A DNA stretch of 64,000 bases from Chitinophaga sp. YR573 (GCF_900110995.1 NZ_FOJF01000001.1:265199-329198); one strand, 5' to 3'; positions 8,609 through 18,427 are shown, counted from the first letter of the stretch. The notes: generated by a model not told the origin, from the letters alone. Program-made: numbers and translations.

Positions 8609-10739
8609 ACTTTATAATATAATTTTTATTAGGCTCCATACTCATCTCATACCAATCTCCTTTACTATTAATAACCGCATTTGTACAAACCGGCTTCACA
8701 ACACTTTTAAAACGCAAGGTACCCACTCCTTCTGCTGTTGTAATATTCATTTCTTTCGTACTACACTTTACTTCAATATTTCCTTTAGGTGTTGGTACAT
8801 GTCCGTGTATCCATTGCAACCCACCTAATGCAGGCTGAATATCATACGTCCCATAACCCGGAGAAGTAGGTTTCACACCCAGGTAATACTTTCCCAGCAA
8901 ATAAATAGGGCTCGCACCCCAGGCATGACAAAGGCTTTTCCCAAACGGCCTTCCATACATAGCATAATGTTCATCACCATGTAAATCAGGCTTATATTCT
9001 TCCCAGAAACTGGTAGCACCCAGTTTTAACATCCCACCCCAGTAATCTTTCATCTCCCGTAACACATACCCCTGCTCTCCCATCACACACAATGCTTCCA
9101 ATTCATAAAACCGCATATACGGAGTGGTGATTTTCTGAATACTATCATTTAATAAAACAGACTTCTTTACAGACTCCTTTTGTTGCTGGTTAAAGTAATC
9201 AAAGAAGATAGCAAACATATTAGCATAACGGGTTACGTTCTCTGTTTGCTGCCCGTTCACCCGGCTATGTACCAAAGCCTGCTTTGTTTCATTCCAGTAA
9301 AAAGAAAATAATTTAGCCTTTAACTCAGCAGCATACTTTTTATATCTCTCTGCATCCGTTTTTTCATTGGCAATATCCGCACAAAGTGCCATCGTTTCTA
9401 AACTCCGGCAGAGCAACAGTTGCTCAAAACTTACTGCCCCTTTTTTACTTAACTTATCCGCCCAGTCGATGAATATCCAGTCGCCAGACATACCTACCAT
9501 CAATCCTTCTTTATCTCTTCTGCCTAAACAATACTCCATCAGTCCCTGCATCCTCGGATAAAACTGTTTGATGAAAGTCTGATCTCCTGTATATAAATAA
9601 TAATCATAAATCCCCAGGAACCAGTAGAAGCTATAATCCATGATAGTATTGATATGGCTTGTTACAGGATCTTTTCCTCTCAGGGCCAGCAAGGTTCTGG
9701 ATACGGTTTCATTATCAAACCAGAGATAATAATTCATCAGATAACTCTGATAAGCATCCCCACTCCACACCCATCTGTCCCGCTTAATCCCATCCAGGAA
9801 AAATTCTCTTGTATTGAGCTGAAAAGTATACTTTGCTACTTCATAAATCCTGTTGATTTCTTCATCAGAACATTTAAAATCTCCCTTTGCTTTTACATCT
9901 GCATATTCATATAACATGGTAACAGAATCTATACTGATATTCCCATCTGTTACTACATTTACATAACGGAATGCTTTAGAATCAGGCATGGTAGAATCCT
10001 TTTTTGATGAAAGATCAAAGGATAATTTATCAAGCGTTTCTGCGCCTTTTTCACTTAATGCTTCTTCTTTACTTTCTCCATAATACAGTGTAAGATTGCC
10101 TTTCCCTTTTACACCATGCAGTTGAATAAATCCAAATGTTTCTTTACCGAAATCAATCAGTTTACTTTCTGTATTTACAGGCCGTTGGGCTATAACAGGT
10201 AATTTAAAAGTGGATGGAGGATGAGTGGGATCATTTAAATTCCAGTGTCCTGCATACAACCATCTGGTAGCGGAGATATCTGATGCATTTCCTACTTCAT
10301 CAATCCACACTTTATCTTCAAAAGTAAGCTGCCATCCAGCATCGGAAAACACTGTTTTACCAGATACATAAATAGCTGGTACATTAGCCTGGTTAAAAAC
10401 TTTTATATTGATTCTGTGTTTTCCCGCAGGCACTGTTATCTTTTGGGGAGTACCTTCAATGAGCTGTCCATCCAGCCTGACGTTATAACGCCCTTCTGCA
10501 TAAATGTTAACATCTTCAGGTTGGGAAAGTGTAAAGTCTTTATGGAAATCTACTAATGCATAATGGCTGTCAATTTTCCAGAAGACAGGTGAGAGTGTAC
10601 CTCTGTCTGTACGACGTTGTTGTACCTGATTACTCAGATAGATCTCAAAATCCCCGGGATACCATATCCAGGTTGCTGATTGGGCGAAGGAAGAAGTACA
10701 GGATACAAGGATAACAAAAAGAAGAATACTATTTTTCAT
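8592..10739 (-). CDS. Alpha-L-rhamnosidase-like protein (GH78-type)
   Basis: 715 aa, exported (signal peptide ending SSFAQ). An N-terminal beta-sandwich (about 20-280) precedes an (alpha/alpha)6 catalytic region opened by the block DGIKRDRWVWSGDAYQS (about 315-331), which corresponds to the CPxRDE...GWxGDA region of GH78 enzymes. A C-terminal beta domain follows the sequence HAWGASPIYLLGKYYLG. GH78 enzymes release L-rhamnose from pectic and other glycans by inversion. The block differs from classical GH78 (no CPQRDER), so it belongs to a divergent branch, and a different sugar specificity is possible. It is co-transcribed with GH127 (17-nt overlap) and lies 37 nt behind the beta-helix gene. 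Confidence 0.78.
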   Translation of the reverse strand: MKNSILLFVILVSCTSSFAQSATWIWYPGDFEIYLSNQVQQRRTDRGTLSPVFWKIDSHYALVDFHKDFTLSQPEDVNIYAEGRYNVRLDGQLIEGTPQKITVPAGKHRINIKVFNQANVPAIYVSGKTVFSDAGWQLTFEDKVWIDEVGNASDISATRWLYAGHWNLNDPTHPPSTFKLPVIAQRPVNTESKLIDFGKETFGFIQLHGVKGKGNLTLYYGESKEEALSEKGAETLDKLSFDLSSKKDSTMPDSKAFRYVNVVTDGNISIDSVTMLYEYADVKAKGDFKCSDEEINRIYEVAKYTFQLNTREFFLDGIKRDRWVWSGDAYQSYLMNYYLWFDNETVSRTLLALRGKDPVTSHINTIMDYSFYWFLGIYDYYLYTGDQTFIKQFYPRMQGLMEYCLGRRDKEGLMVGMSGDWIFIDWADKLSKKGAVSFEQLLLCRSLETMALCADIANEKTDAERYKKYAAELKAKLFSFYWNETKQALVHSRVNGQQTENVTRYANMFAIFFDYFNQQQKESVKKSVLLNDSIQKITTPYMRFYELEALCVMGEQGYVLREMKDYWGGMLKLGATSFWEEYKPDLHGDEHYAMYGRPFGKSLCHAWGASPIYLLGKYYLGVKPTSPGYGTYDIQPALGGLQWIHGHVPTPKGNIEVKCSTKEMNITTAEGVGTLRFKSVVKPVCTNAVINSKGDWYEMSMEPNKNYIIKYVAEK

Positions 10740-10776
10740 AACAAGGATTTCTATAACTAGATAATAAAACTATGCT

Positions 10777-12600
10777 TTACTGTACATAAGGATAAATATG
10801 CTTTATTTTTTCTGCGAGTAAATACCTGTAAGGTAATTCCAACCCTGCCGCAGCTTTAATACTATCAGCTACCTGCGGACCATTATTCTCCCACACATTA
10901 CCAGGCCCATTCGCATTCTGCAAAAACTTCTCAGAAGGACACCAGTTATCTTTCACCGTATAATAAGAGGTTCCTTCATCAGTATACAGATAAAACCAAT
11001 GAGCAGGGATATGCGCATAAGGCGCTTTATAAATACTATCCACATAATTACCACTGATAACAGAACCCGGCTGTGCAGACAGTGTATAAATACCCGCCAC
11101 ATCATACATATGCCTGGCATAATGATGAATCTTATTCCCCAGCACTTTATTATTACTCATTACATTAATAGTCTTTGTCCATCCCCAGCCAATACTAATT
11201 CCGGAATAAGACACTTCACATATTTCATTATGTGTGATCGTTACATCTTTCACATAACCCACACTAATTCCCAGCGTACCCCAGTCTTCATTTGTAACAT
11301 CTGTTACCAGGTTATTACTTATCTGTATATTACTACACACCTCTCTTACATCCAAAGGCAGATAAGGCAAATGTACTTCTGTCGCCTCATCAGAAAACAC
11401 GCCCAGCTGAATCCCTGTACCTCCAATATCCTTAAACAGGTTACCCCTGATAATATCCTCATGATTCCCCCTCTTATAATCCAAACCTGTAGCAGCCAGA
11501 TGTTCAAATCTACATCCCTCAAAAGCAGTATGCCAGGTATAAGATGCTTCTACTGCAGCAGGTGGCCGTCCCACCCATGCCTGGTTTTCAAGTCCCGCTT
11601 TATCCGGAGTACCAGGCACTTGCAGCTTATAAGCATCCAGCAGATACATCCCCGATTGTAAAGGCACATGCCCCTGTCTGGAAGGACGCAGCCATCCCGT
11701 ATGTTCAAAAGAAATCCCCTTAAAAGAAACGTACGCCACCGGATGATCAATAGTCCCGCTCATCTTTACCAATGTTTCCAGCACCGGTGCTACCACTGTA
11801 GCCGTTGACAAATCCTCACGCGGCCAGTAATACAATTGCTGCGCCTTTGTATCCAGATACCATTCCCCCGGCTCATCCAGCAACTCCGGTGCATTCGCTA
11901 AAAAGAACCCGGAATTCCCCGACTCTTTCGAGATCCATGGTGCAGGCCAGGGATGTTCTGATTCTATCTTACTCTCCGGCTGATAAAATGACAGCAACGC
12001 ACTATCTCCCTGCACACGCATCCCCTTCACTCTGAGAACAGCCACTGCCCACCACTGATGAATCAGCATCTCTACACCCTTGATACTACGCAACCCGGGC
12101 GCAGGTATCCAGCATTCTTCCGTCTCATGATTCCAGGAAAGAATACGCTGCATACTATCCCTGGCACGTACCGCCTTCTGACCATTCACCCAAAGCTGCC
12201 TGCAATTCAATTCCCCGGGTACATCAGCCACCCACATATTTCCCGTTTTAGCCCGTTTCCAGCCTTTTACTACTATAGATCCGCTGAATACTACTTTCCC
12301 GCCTTCAGCAGCCTCTATTATCGTCGGGCTATCAACCGTCCCGCTATCTTCCGGACGAATAAATACCGGCTCATACAAAAAGTATGTTCCGGCTCTTATA
12401 ATAATATGTATCCCTCCTGCTATAGCAGGATCTTTCAATCTTCTTAATTCTCTTGCAAAACGTAATGCAGCCGGTAATGTGGCAAATGGTTTTGTGGCTG
12501 TACCATCATTTTTATCATTCCCATTCAGTGATACATAAATATCCGCAGCACAGGCATATTGCATTGCCAGCAAACAGGTTATAACAAACACTAATCTCAT
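10777..12600 (-). CDS. Right-handed beta-helix glycosidase-like protein (GH141-like)
   Basis: 607 aa with signal peptide (ACAADIYVS). The opening IYVSLNGNDKNDGTATKPFAT, then RAGTYFLYEPVFIRPEDSGT, then the WVADVP...RQLWVNGQKAVRARD block form the N-terminal pattern that I associate with GH141 proteins (known activities include alpha-L-fucosidase and xylanase). Residues about 290-560 show repeated short beta/Asn turns (NISN-NLVTDVTNEDWG, DVTITHNEICEVSYSGISIG) typical of a parallel beta-helix. Its ATG overlaps the TGA of the upstream esterase (ATGA), indicating coupling. The family assignment is from memory of motif layout; the beta-helix fold is better supported than the GH number. Confidence 0.7.
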   Translation of the reverse strand: MRLVFVITCLLAMQYACAADIYVSLNGNDKNDGTATKPFATLPAALRFARELRRLKDPAIAGGIHIIIRAGTYFLYEPVFIRPEDSGTVDSPTIIEAAEGGKVVFSGSIVVKGWKRAKTGNMWVADVPGELNCRQLWVNGQKAVRARDSMQRILSWNHETEECWIPAPGLRSIKGVEMLIHQWWAVAVLRVKGMRVQGDSALLSFYQPESKIESEHPWPAPWISKESGNSGFFLANAPELLDEPGEWYLDTKAQQLYYWPREDLSTATVVAPVLETLVKMSGTIDHPVAYVSFKGISFEHTGWLRPSRQGHVPLQSGMYLLDAYKLQVPGTPDKAGLENQAWVGRPPAAVEASYTWHTAFEGCRFEHLAATGLDYKRGNHEDIIRGNLFKDIGGTGIQLGVFSDEATEVHLPYLPLDVREVCSNIQISNNLVTDVTNEDWGTLGISVGYVKDVTITHNEICEVSYSGISIGWGWTKTINVMSNNKVLGNKIHHYARHMYDVAGIYTLSAQPGSVISGNYVDSIYKAPYAHIPAHWFYLYTDEGTSYYTVKDNWCPSEKFLQNANGPGNVWENNGPQVADSIKAAAGLELPYRYLLAEKIKHIYPYVQ

Positions 12601-13961
12601 TTATAAAACACTTTCAGCAACTGATCAAATCCATGGATCGCATTGGCCGGCAGTTTCTCTCCCTTTTCCCCAAACACATACATGGCAGACTCTTTCTCTA
12701 TGGTTACTTTCGACTCATCCAGTGCATGCAGATCCAGGCCCAGGTATTTAGCCATAAAGTCATACACTGCCTGTCTCTTGTTTATTCCAAAATCATGGCC
12801 TTCCGCAGGCAGATGCACATTAGAAACATTCCCGCTTTTATTATAATAGCCATACACCTTCTGCAGATAAGGGAAATCATGCTCCGGTGTCTTATCTGTC
12901 CAGTCCTGCCCGTCACTTACCAGCAGTTGTGGATGTGGCGCTGCCATAGCAGCAATCTCCACATTGTCTGTCCTGCCGCCACAGGCATGAATGGGCATTC
13001 CGCTTTCACAGGGACATCCCCCATAGAAATACGAGCTGATAGCCACCACAGGAGCACTTACCTTTATACGTTCATCAATCGCCGCTACCAATACCGTATG
13101 ACTGCCAGCACCGGAACCACCGGTAATGCCAACTCTGGCAGTGTCTGCATCACGCAAAGACAAGAGGTAATCGAGAATGCGGATAGTGCCTAACGCCTGT
13201 ATCGTCATCGCCAGGCTCTTACGATGGTCTGGTACTTCGAATTGCAGAAGGGACTCTCCCCACGCAAACAGGTCATAGCTGAATGCCATTGCTCCCATAC
13301 GTGCCAGTGAAGCACAGCGGTACTGGCAATCGGGTCTGTAACGTTGCTTCTCCCAATGGCCATCCGGATTAAGAATGACGGGGATCTTTCCCTTATAATG
13401 GGCAGGTTTATAAAGTGAACCATTGATGTACACTCCCGGCAGGATTTCAATAGCGATATTACGTACAGTATAACCATCAAATTTTCTCTCCGGAGTAATA
13501 ATAGGTGCAGATGCAGGTGCAGCAGGTAAAGGAGATAGCTGTAGCGCTTCCAGTATACAACCTTTCAATTGTTTCTTTCGCTGTTCCCATTGCTGTATAT
13601 TACTGTATTGCGCAGCAATCCTGTCTAGTTCTGCCCATCCTTCTGCTACAGGCCAGCGATAATATTCATATTCACCCAGCTTATAAACAGCCTCTTTCTC
13701 TTTCTTTACTTTCAGGTCCAGCGGTGTCAAAATGTTATCCAAAGTAGCTTCCAGGGTAGGACGATAACGCCAGTCGGCATACAACACCCATTTATTCTCC
13801 ACCTGTGCAGGTGAGTACCTGATCTTTATACGGAATCGCTGTTCAATATCAGCCAGCACCGCTGTAAGCGGTCGCTTATAAGCACTATCAGAATTTTGCT
13901 GCGCGTACAGGCATGACATGCCCAACAGTAACAGACAAAGGGTTAATAAGATGTTTTTCAT
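12597..13961 (-). CDS. Exported alpha/beta-hydrolase (carbohydrate esterase-like) with STN-like N-terminus
   Basis: About 454 aa from the chosen ATG at 13959-13961 (MKNILLTLCLLLLGMSCLYAQ signal peptide). The frame is open 11 codons further upstream, but those residues are not signal-like. Residues about 28-90 (RPLTAVLADIEQRFRIKIRY... TLDNILTPLDLKVK) resemble the secretin/TonB short N-terminal (STN) fold. The remainder is an alpha/beta-hydrolase: nucleophile elbow GITGGSGAGSH (Ser about 283) and a likely catalytic His in PAEGHDFG. It resembles acetyl-xylan esterase/CE19-like pectin esterases found in glycan loci. Position 2 of an operon of glycosidases supports removal of acetyl or methyl esters from the same glycan. 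The ester specificity is inferred. Confidence 0.75.
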   Translation of the reverse strand: MKNILLTLCLLLLGMSCLYAQQNSDSAYKRPLTAVLADIEQRFRIKIRYSPAQVENKWVLYADWRYRPTLEATLDNILTPLDLKVKKEKEAVYKLGEYEYYRWPVAEGWAELDRIAAQYSNIQQWEQRKKQLKGCILEALQLSPLPAAPASAPIITPERKFDGYTVRNIAIEILPGVYINGSLYKPAHYKGKIPVILNPDGHWEKQRYRPDCQYRCASLARMGAMAFSYDLFAWGESLLQFEVPDHRKSLAMTIQALGTIRILDYLLSLRDADTARVGITGGSGAGSHTVLVAAIDERIKVSAPVVAISSYFYGGCPCESGMPIHACGGRTDNVEIAAMAAPHPQLLVSDGQDWTDKTPEHDFPYLQKVYGYYNKSGNVSNVHLPAEGHDFGINKRQAVYDFMAKYLGLDLHALDESKVTIEKESAMYVFGEKGEKLPANAIHGFDQLLKVFYK

Positions 13962-14002
13962 AACATGGGTAATCAATAAGTGTAAGTTATACAATAAAAA
14001 TA

Positions 14003-16726
14003 TTACTTCCCGGAAAAATCAAAATACAATACTATCTGTAATGCCCTGGAAGGATCTTTCTCATAATCGTAAAAGATGTTCTTCATACCCATAGGGCCGG
14101 TAGTCTCATTACGTTGGGTTTTAGTACCGATACTACTGATACCCTGCATAAAAGAAAGGTCTCCACCAGGAAATAAAGGTTCATAATTATGCCACTGATC
14201 CGTTTTCCAGGCAGGTGTAAACAAACGTAAAAACAGGTCTTCTGTTTCCGTATATACTGTAAACGGCTGTGTGGTTGTAATAAACTTACACCAGTACATG
14301 TTTGCATGGTATCCTTTAAACTCAGGATAATGCCAGCTCTCACCGGTTTCCGTATTATTATAATCCTTATGCCATACCCCAAAACGGGTACCTTTCAAAC
14401 GATTCTTCCATACCCTGTAAGGTCCGTCCCCCATATACTCCACTGCGCGTATTTCCTTTTCGGGAAAAGAGAAATTCACCCCGTCAAATGAAGTAAAATA
14501 AGCAGCAGGAAAATATCTCACCATCATCTTCACAATACCGGAAGGATAAACGGTCCATTGTAAAGTATTATAATGCAGCTTATCAAGAGCAGAAGAAATT
14601 ATGAGCTTATCCCCTTCAAAACGATGTGTAAATCCGTTGAAATTGTTCTCTCCTTCCTGCAAGACAGGGCCATTACCAAAAGGGATCACCACATCATTAT
14701 TCCTTACTTCTTTTAATAATCCATGCTTAAACAATAATCTGATCTTCCCCACAGCAACCAGCCACAAAGAATCCTGCTCTTTGATCTCCACACGTCCCTT
14801 AGTCAGGGTATCTACTTTTACCATATCCGCAGGACTCGCAACCGGAAAACTCCATGTAAAAATCTCACGCTGATATCTATCCTTTACTGTTACATACAAC
14901 ACATCATAAGCATGCCAGTCTGCCGGCAAATTCAATTGTAACACGCCTTTTTCAGAAGGTAATAAATGTGGTGCTATTGCCATCCCCTGCACTTCTCCGC
15001 CATCAAACTTCTTTAGCGTCCAGGAAAAACTACACTGATCTGTATTCGTAAAATAATAACGGTTTTCTATATTCAGTCGTCCATCAAATACTCTTGTTAT
15101 TTCCTTCCGCTCAAAATAAACAGGGCTCCACACTTCTTTAATCGTAAAAAAGCTGCCCTCCTTCTCATGATAAGGCCCTACAATACCATCTGCGGCTCTG
15201 TAATGATCCGTATCCAGTGAATCATGTAAATCCCTTCTAACAATACCCTGGTCAACAAAGTCCCATAAAAAACCACCTGCACTCAATGGGTTATGCCACA
15301 TCTTCTCCCAGTAATCTTCCAATCCGGCCCCATGCCCGCCATCAAACTGCCCATGCAAAAATTCTGTAGGCATCACGATCTCTCTTCCATTTTCATAATT
15401 GCCGATACCATAATTGTATTCGCGGTAATGCTGCGTCTCAATCCCCCCAAATAACTGCCAGGGATGCACCACGGGGCGCAACTGCGGATCTGACAAAGGG
15501 AATAAACTATCCAGGTCAAAATTATGCCCCCCTTCATTTCCATTGGCCCAAAATACAATACCGGGATGGTTCACATCATGTTCCAGCATCTCTTTTACCA
15601 GCTTAGTACCTATCTCCGTATCATAATGCCCGTGCCATCCTGCCAGTTCATCCATCACATACAATCCCAGCGAATCGCACATATCCAGGAAATGTGCATC
15701 AGAAGGATAATGCGACATACGTACCGCATTCATGTTCATTTCTTTGATCAGTAATACATCTGTGATGCTGATATCTTTACTCGTTGTCCTCCCGCTTTCA
15801 GGATGAAAAGAATGATGATTCACTCCCTTGAATTTAATCTTTACACCATTCACGTATACCCCATCTCTTGCCCGTACTTCCACCGTACGAAAACCAAAGC
15901 GCTGCTCCACGGTATGTAATACCTGTGTGCCATCCAGCAAAGAAATCTCTGCCCTGTATAAATTCGGGAACTCCGAAGACCATAACTGAATGTCTTTATA
16001 TACAGTATGTATCTCTTCCCCCACCATCTTCACTACAGGCTCTCCTATCTTATTGCAGGACATATCATACAACTGCACAGACACCTGTTTTGCCTTCTGT
16101 TTATCCAACACCAACCTTGCAGTAAAAGAGCCGTCTGCCTTCGCATCAATAGCCACCTTCTCTATATGATCAGATAATGGCAATGCTTCCAGGTACACCG
16201 GGCGAAAAATTCCACCAAAGATCCAGAAATCGCCTTTCCGTTCTGCCTCATTCACGGATGCATTCGCAGAATGTTTATCCACCTTTACCTCTAACAGGTT
16301 ATTCCCTTGTTTTAATAACCTGGTGATATCATACTTAAACGAATAAAACGCTCCCTGATGCACAGCACCAGCTACCCGGCCATTCACCTTCACCAGTGCA
16401 TCTGTCATCACTCCCTCAAAAACAATATTGATCTTTTTATTACTCCACGAGGCAGGTACCTTAAAATTGTACCTGTACAAACCGCTTTCCTTTCCTCTTA
16501 TGCTGTCTTTGGCAAAGCCATAATCGTATTTACCAAAACCCTGTAATTCCCAGCAGGAAGGCACCGGTATAGACGTCCATTTGCCGGCATTACTGCCATC
16601 AGTACAATAAAATTCCCAGTTGAGGGTATGGTCACTGCCTGTACCGGAGAGATACTGCAATTCCGTAGACTGTCCAAAGGTTACATGGAATACCAGTAAC
16701 AGCACTACAATATTTAGCTTTTTCAT
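14003..16726 (-). CDS. Glycoside hydrolase family 2 protein (beta-galactosidase/glucuronidase type)
   Basis: 907 aa with signal peptide (FHVTFGQS). Domain order follows GH2: a jelly-roll sugar-binding domain (about 35-185; ESGLYRYNFKVP, GGIFRPVYLE), an Ig-like domain (185-285), then a TIM barrel (285-560). Catalytic residues are visible: acid/base E398 in FWANGNEGGH and nucleophile E455 in VMPTEFLHG. The NHHSFHPESG and MNAVRMSHYP motifs are also typical. A C-terminal beta-sandwich extension follows. It is the first gene of the five-gene operon, 41 nt before the esterase start. The substrate among beta-galactosides, glucuronides or others cannot be fixed from sequence. No clear TAnnTTTG promoter was seen in the 100 nt upstream. 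Confidence 0.88.
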   Translation of the reverse strand: MKKLNIVVLLLVFHVTFGQSTELQYLSGTGSDHTLNWEFYCTDGSNAGKWTSIPVPSCWELQGFGKYDYGFAKDSIRGKESGLYRYNFKVPASWSNKKINIVFEGVMTDALVKVNGRVAGAVHQGAFYSFKYDITRLLKQGNNLLEVKVDKHSANASVNEAERKGDFWIFGGIFRPVYLEALPLSDHIEKVAIDAKADGSFTARLVLDKQKAKQVSVQLYDMSCNKIGEPVVKMVGEEIHTVYKDIQLWSSEFPNLYRAEISLLDGTQVLHTVEQRFGFRTVEVRARDGVYVNGVKIKFKGVNHHSFHPESGRTTSKDISITDVLLIKEMNMNAVRMSHYPSDAHFLDMCDSLGLYVMDELAGWHGHYDTEIGTKLVKEMLEHDVNHPGIVFWANGNEGGHNFDLDSLFPLSDPQLRPVVHPWQLFGGIETQHYREYNYGIGNYENGREIVMPTEFLHGQFDGGHGAGLEDYWEKMWHNPLSAGGFLWDFVDQGIVRRDLHDSLDTDHYRAADGIVGPYHEKEGSFFTIKEVWSPVYFERKEITRVFDGRLNIENRYYFTNTDQCSFSWTLKKFDGGEVQGMAIAPHLLPSEKGVLQLNLPADWHAYDVLYVTVKDRYQREIFTWSFPVASPADMVKVDTLTKGRVEIKEQDSLWLVAVGKIRLLFKHGLLKEVRNNDVVIPFGNGPVLQEGENNFNGFTHRFEGDKLIISSALDKLHYNTLQWTVYPSGIVKMMVRYFPAAYFTSFDGVNFSFPEKEIRAVEYMGDGPYRVWKNRLKGTRFGVWHKDYNNTETGESWHYPEFKGYHANMYWCKFITTTQPFTVYTETEDLFLRLFTPAWKTDQWHNYEPLFPGGDLSFMQGISSIGTKTQRNETTGPMGMKNIFYDYEKDPSRALQIVLYFDFSGK

Positions 16727-16823
16727 AACCCCCTCAAATTAAATAAAAAAAGGTGCAACTTTCTCTGCATCCTTAATTAACTGTTTATCAAACATTTAAA
16801 AACTTAGTATTTAACTAGATTTC

Positions 16824-16976
16824 GGGGAGTGTTCGGGGAGTGTCTATACGTAGAACATACGTTGAACATACCTTGGTCGTACGTTGAACATACTTAGAGC
16901 ACAGTATTCTGTTCTATGTATGTTCAACGTATGTTCTACCTGTGACACAGACATAGAGACTCCCCGAACACTCCCC
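16824..16976. repeat. 153-bp fold-back (imperfect inverted repeat) element
   Basis: Outer arms 16824-16847 and 16953-16976 are complementary at 23 of 24 positions (each carries GGGGAGTGTTCGGGGAGT or its complement). Inner arms 16850-16871 and 16918-16939 are complementary at 22 of 22. The left arms are 2 nt apart and the right arms 13 nt apart; the extra right-hand sequence is itself a small hairpin (CTGTGACACAG). The loop holds a further direct copy of ACGTTGAACATAC (16881-16893; first copy 16859-16871). No target duplication is evident. It is the main content of the 340-nt gap between GH2 and the NPP gene. It may be a MITE/REP-like element or a structured RNA. Confidence 0.8.
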
Positions 16977-17015
16977 AGAGACTCCTTAGAAGATCTGTCA
17001 GCACCTTATTACATA

Positions 17016-17043
17016 CAAAAAGGCTCCCATCGGGAGCCCTTTT
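17016..17043 (-). terminator. Rho-independent terminator of the NPP gene
   Basis: The stem GGCTCCC/GGGAGCC (17022-17028 with 17032-17038) is followed on the minus strand by a run of five T. It lies 24 nt beyond the stop codon of the phosphodiesterase gene. Confidence 0.8.
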
Positions 17044-17066
17044 GCATATAGAAATAGTTTGATTGA

Positions 17067-18407
17067 TTATTTCAAAAACTCAGTAATCAGTTTCCCCTGC
17101 ATCCCAGGTAATTCAATACCCGCAATCTTTACAATCAGAGGAGCTACGTCCGTCATATTCATAACAGGGATCACCACTCCTTTTTTAAGACCCGGACCAA
17201 AAGCTACAAAGCCTGTCTGAATCTGTTTATGATCAGGGAAATAGCCATGGGTACCTTTTACCTTAGCAAAAGTTTCTGTTACCACTTTAGTACTGCTACC
17301 GAAAGAAGTACCATTTAACCCTGTCAATGCAAACGGACTATTCGGATCTGCTCCTATCGCCGCCATTTTCTCTTCATCTACTATTGCAAAGTATTCTTTC
17401 AGGGAATCCGGTACATTTTGCAGGATGCTCTTCACCTTCTCCAGCGTTACTTTATCTTTCGGATCTTTTAACTGCAAAAAGGCCCCTCCACCGGAAGTAT
17501 GAAATTGCGCTTTCCATTCACCTTTTTTCACATCTCCTATCAAACCATTCTCCTTCAGCAGGAAATTAGGATTAAAAGAGCGGTAAATATTCTCAAATCC
17601 ATGGTCTCCTAATATCACAATCAGCGTACTGTCTGTAATACCTGCACGACGGATACTCTCTACCAGTGTTTTTATGCCCCTGTCAGCCCCGGAAACAGCC
17701 GCACGTACCATATAAGCCTCCCGGCCTTCCTGGTGTTCGTAATGGTCTGTACAGGCCAGATGAAGCGCAATAAACCCTGGTTTATACTTACGGATGATAT
17801 ACCCTGCCATCCTGGCAACATTCTCATCCCCAATCAGCTCATTATGCTCAGCACCGATATCATCCGGCTGTAAATACCCGGTAGCGCTATCCTGTACTTC
17901 TTTCCATAAAGACAATGGCTGTGTGGCAGCAGCTGTATAAGCACGACTGTCCGACATATCCTTATAATTCCAGTACTCAGGAATACGGTAATCTATCGGA
18001 GCATTAAATGTAACAGGCCAGCGTACACAGGCTGTCTTACGACCAGCTTTGTGCATAGCATCCCAGATAGTAGTAGCCTTGATCAGGTTATAATCCCAGT
18101 ACCATTTACCGGTTTGTCCCTCCGGCTCAAATGGTGTATTATAATAAATACCGTGTTTAGCAGGTGTAACACCTGTCACCATAGTAGTATGATCCGGATA
18201 AGTAACAGAAGGGAACACGGGATTCATACCTTCTGCTGCAACACCATTGCGGGCAAGTTCTCTCACCGTGAACATACCATAAGTACTATCCAGGTAAAAC
18301 TCTGGTCTGAAGCCATCAACAGTGACCATCACCACATATTTGGCCGTCTGTGCTTTTACCTGTTGAAATCCAAGAAAACAACACAATCCTATAATTAACT
18401 TCTTCAT
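17067..18407 (-). CDS. Alkaline-phosphatase-superfamily nucleotide pyrophosphatase/phosphodiesterase (NPP type), exported
   Basis: 446 aa with signal peptide (QQVKAQ). The two-zinc NPP site is recognisable: VTVDGFRPE with D31, nucleophile T69 in FPSVTYPDHTT, LACTDHYEHQ (Asp/His pair), VILGDHGFE (Asp-His), and KGTHGYFPD (His). The family hydrolyses phosphodiester or pyrophosphate bonds of nucleotides or phospholipid headgroups in the periplasm. It lies 20 nt behind an Oar-like TonB receptor and is followed by a terminator, so the two probably form a unit that processes and imports a phosphoester-containing compound. Confidence 0.88.
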   Translation of the reverse strand: MKKLIIGLCCFLGFQQVKAQTAKYVVMVTVDGFRPEFYLDSTYGMFTVRELARNGVAAEGMNPVFPSVTYPDHTTMVTGVTPAKHGIYYNTPFEPEGQTGKWYWDYNLIKATTIWDAMHKAGRKTACVRWPVTFNAPIDYRIPEYWNYKDMSDSRAYTAAATQPLSLWKEVQDSATGYLQPDDIGAEHNELIGDENVARMAGYIIRKYKPGFIALHLACTDHYEHQEGREAYMVRAAVSGADRGIKTLVESIRRAGITDSTLIVILGDHGFENIYRSFNPNFLLKENGLIGDVKKGEWKAQFHTSGGGAFLQLKDPKDKVTLEKVKSILQNVPDSLKEYFAIVDEEKMAAIGADPNSPFALTGLNGTSFGSSTKVVTETFAKVKGTHGYFPDHKQIQTGFVAFGPGLKKGVVIPVMNMTDVAPLIVKIAGIELPGMQGKLITEFLK

Positions 18408-18427
18408 TTTCGCTTATTTAATGCTTA

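Noticed and set aside
16824..16976. CRISPR array or terminator cluster
   Set aside because: Repeats are inverted rather than regularly spaced direct copies with unique spacers, and no cas gene is present.
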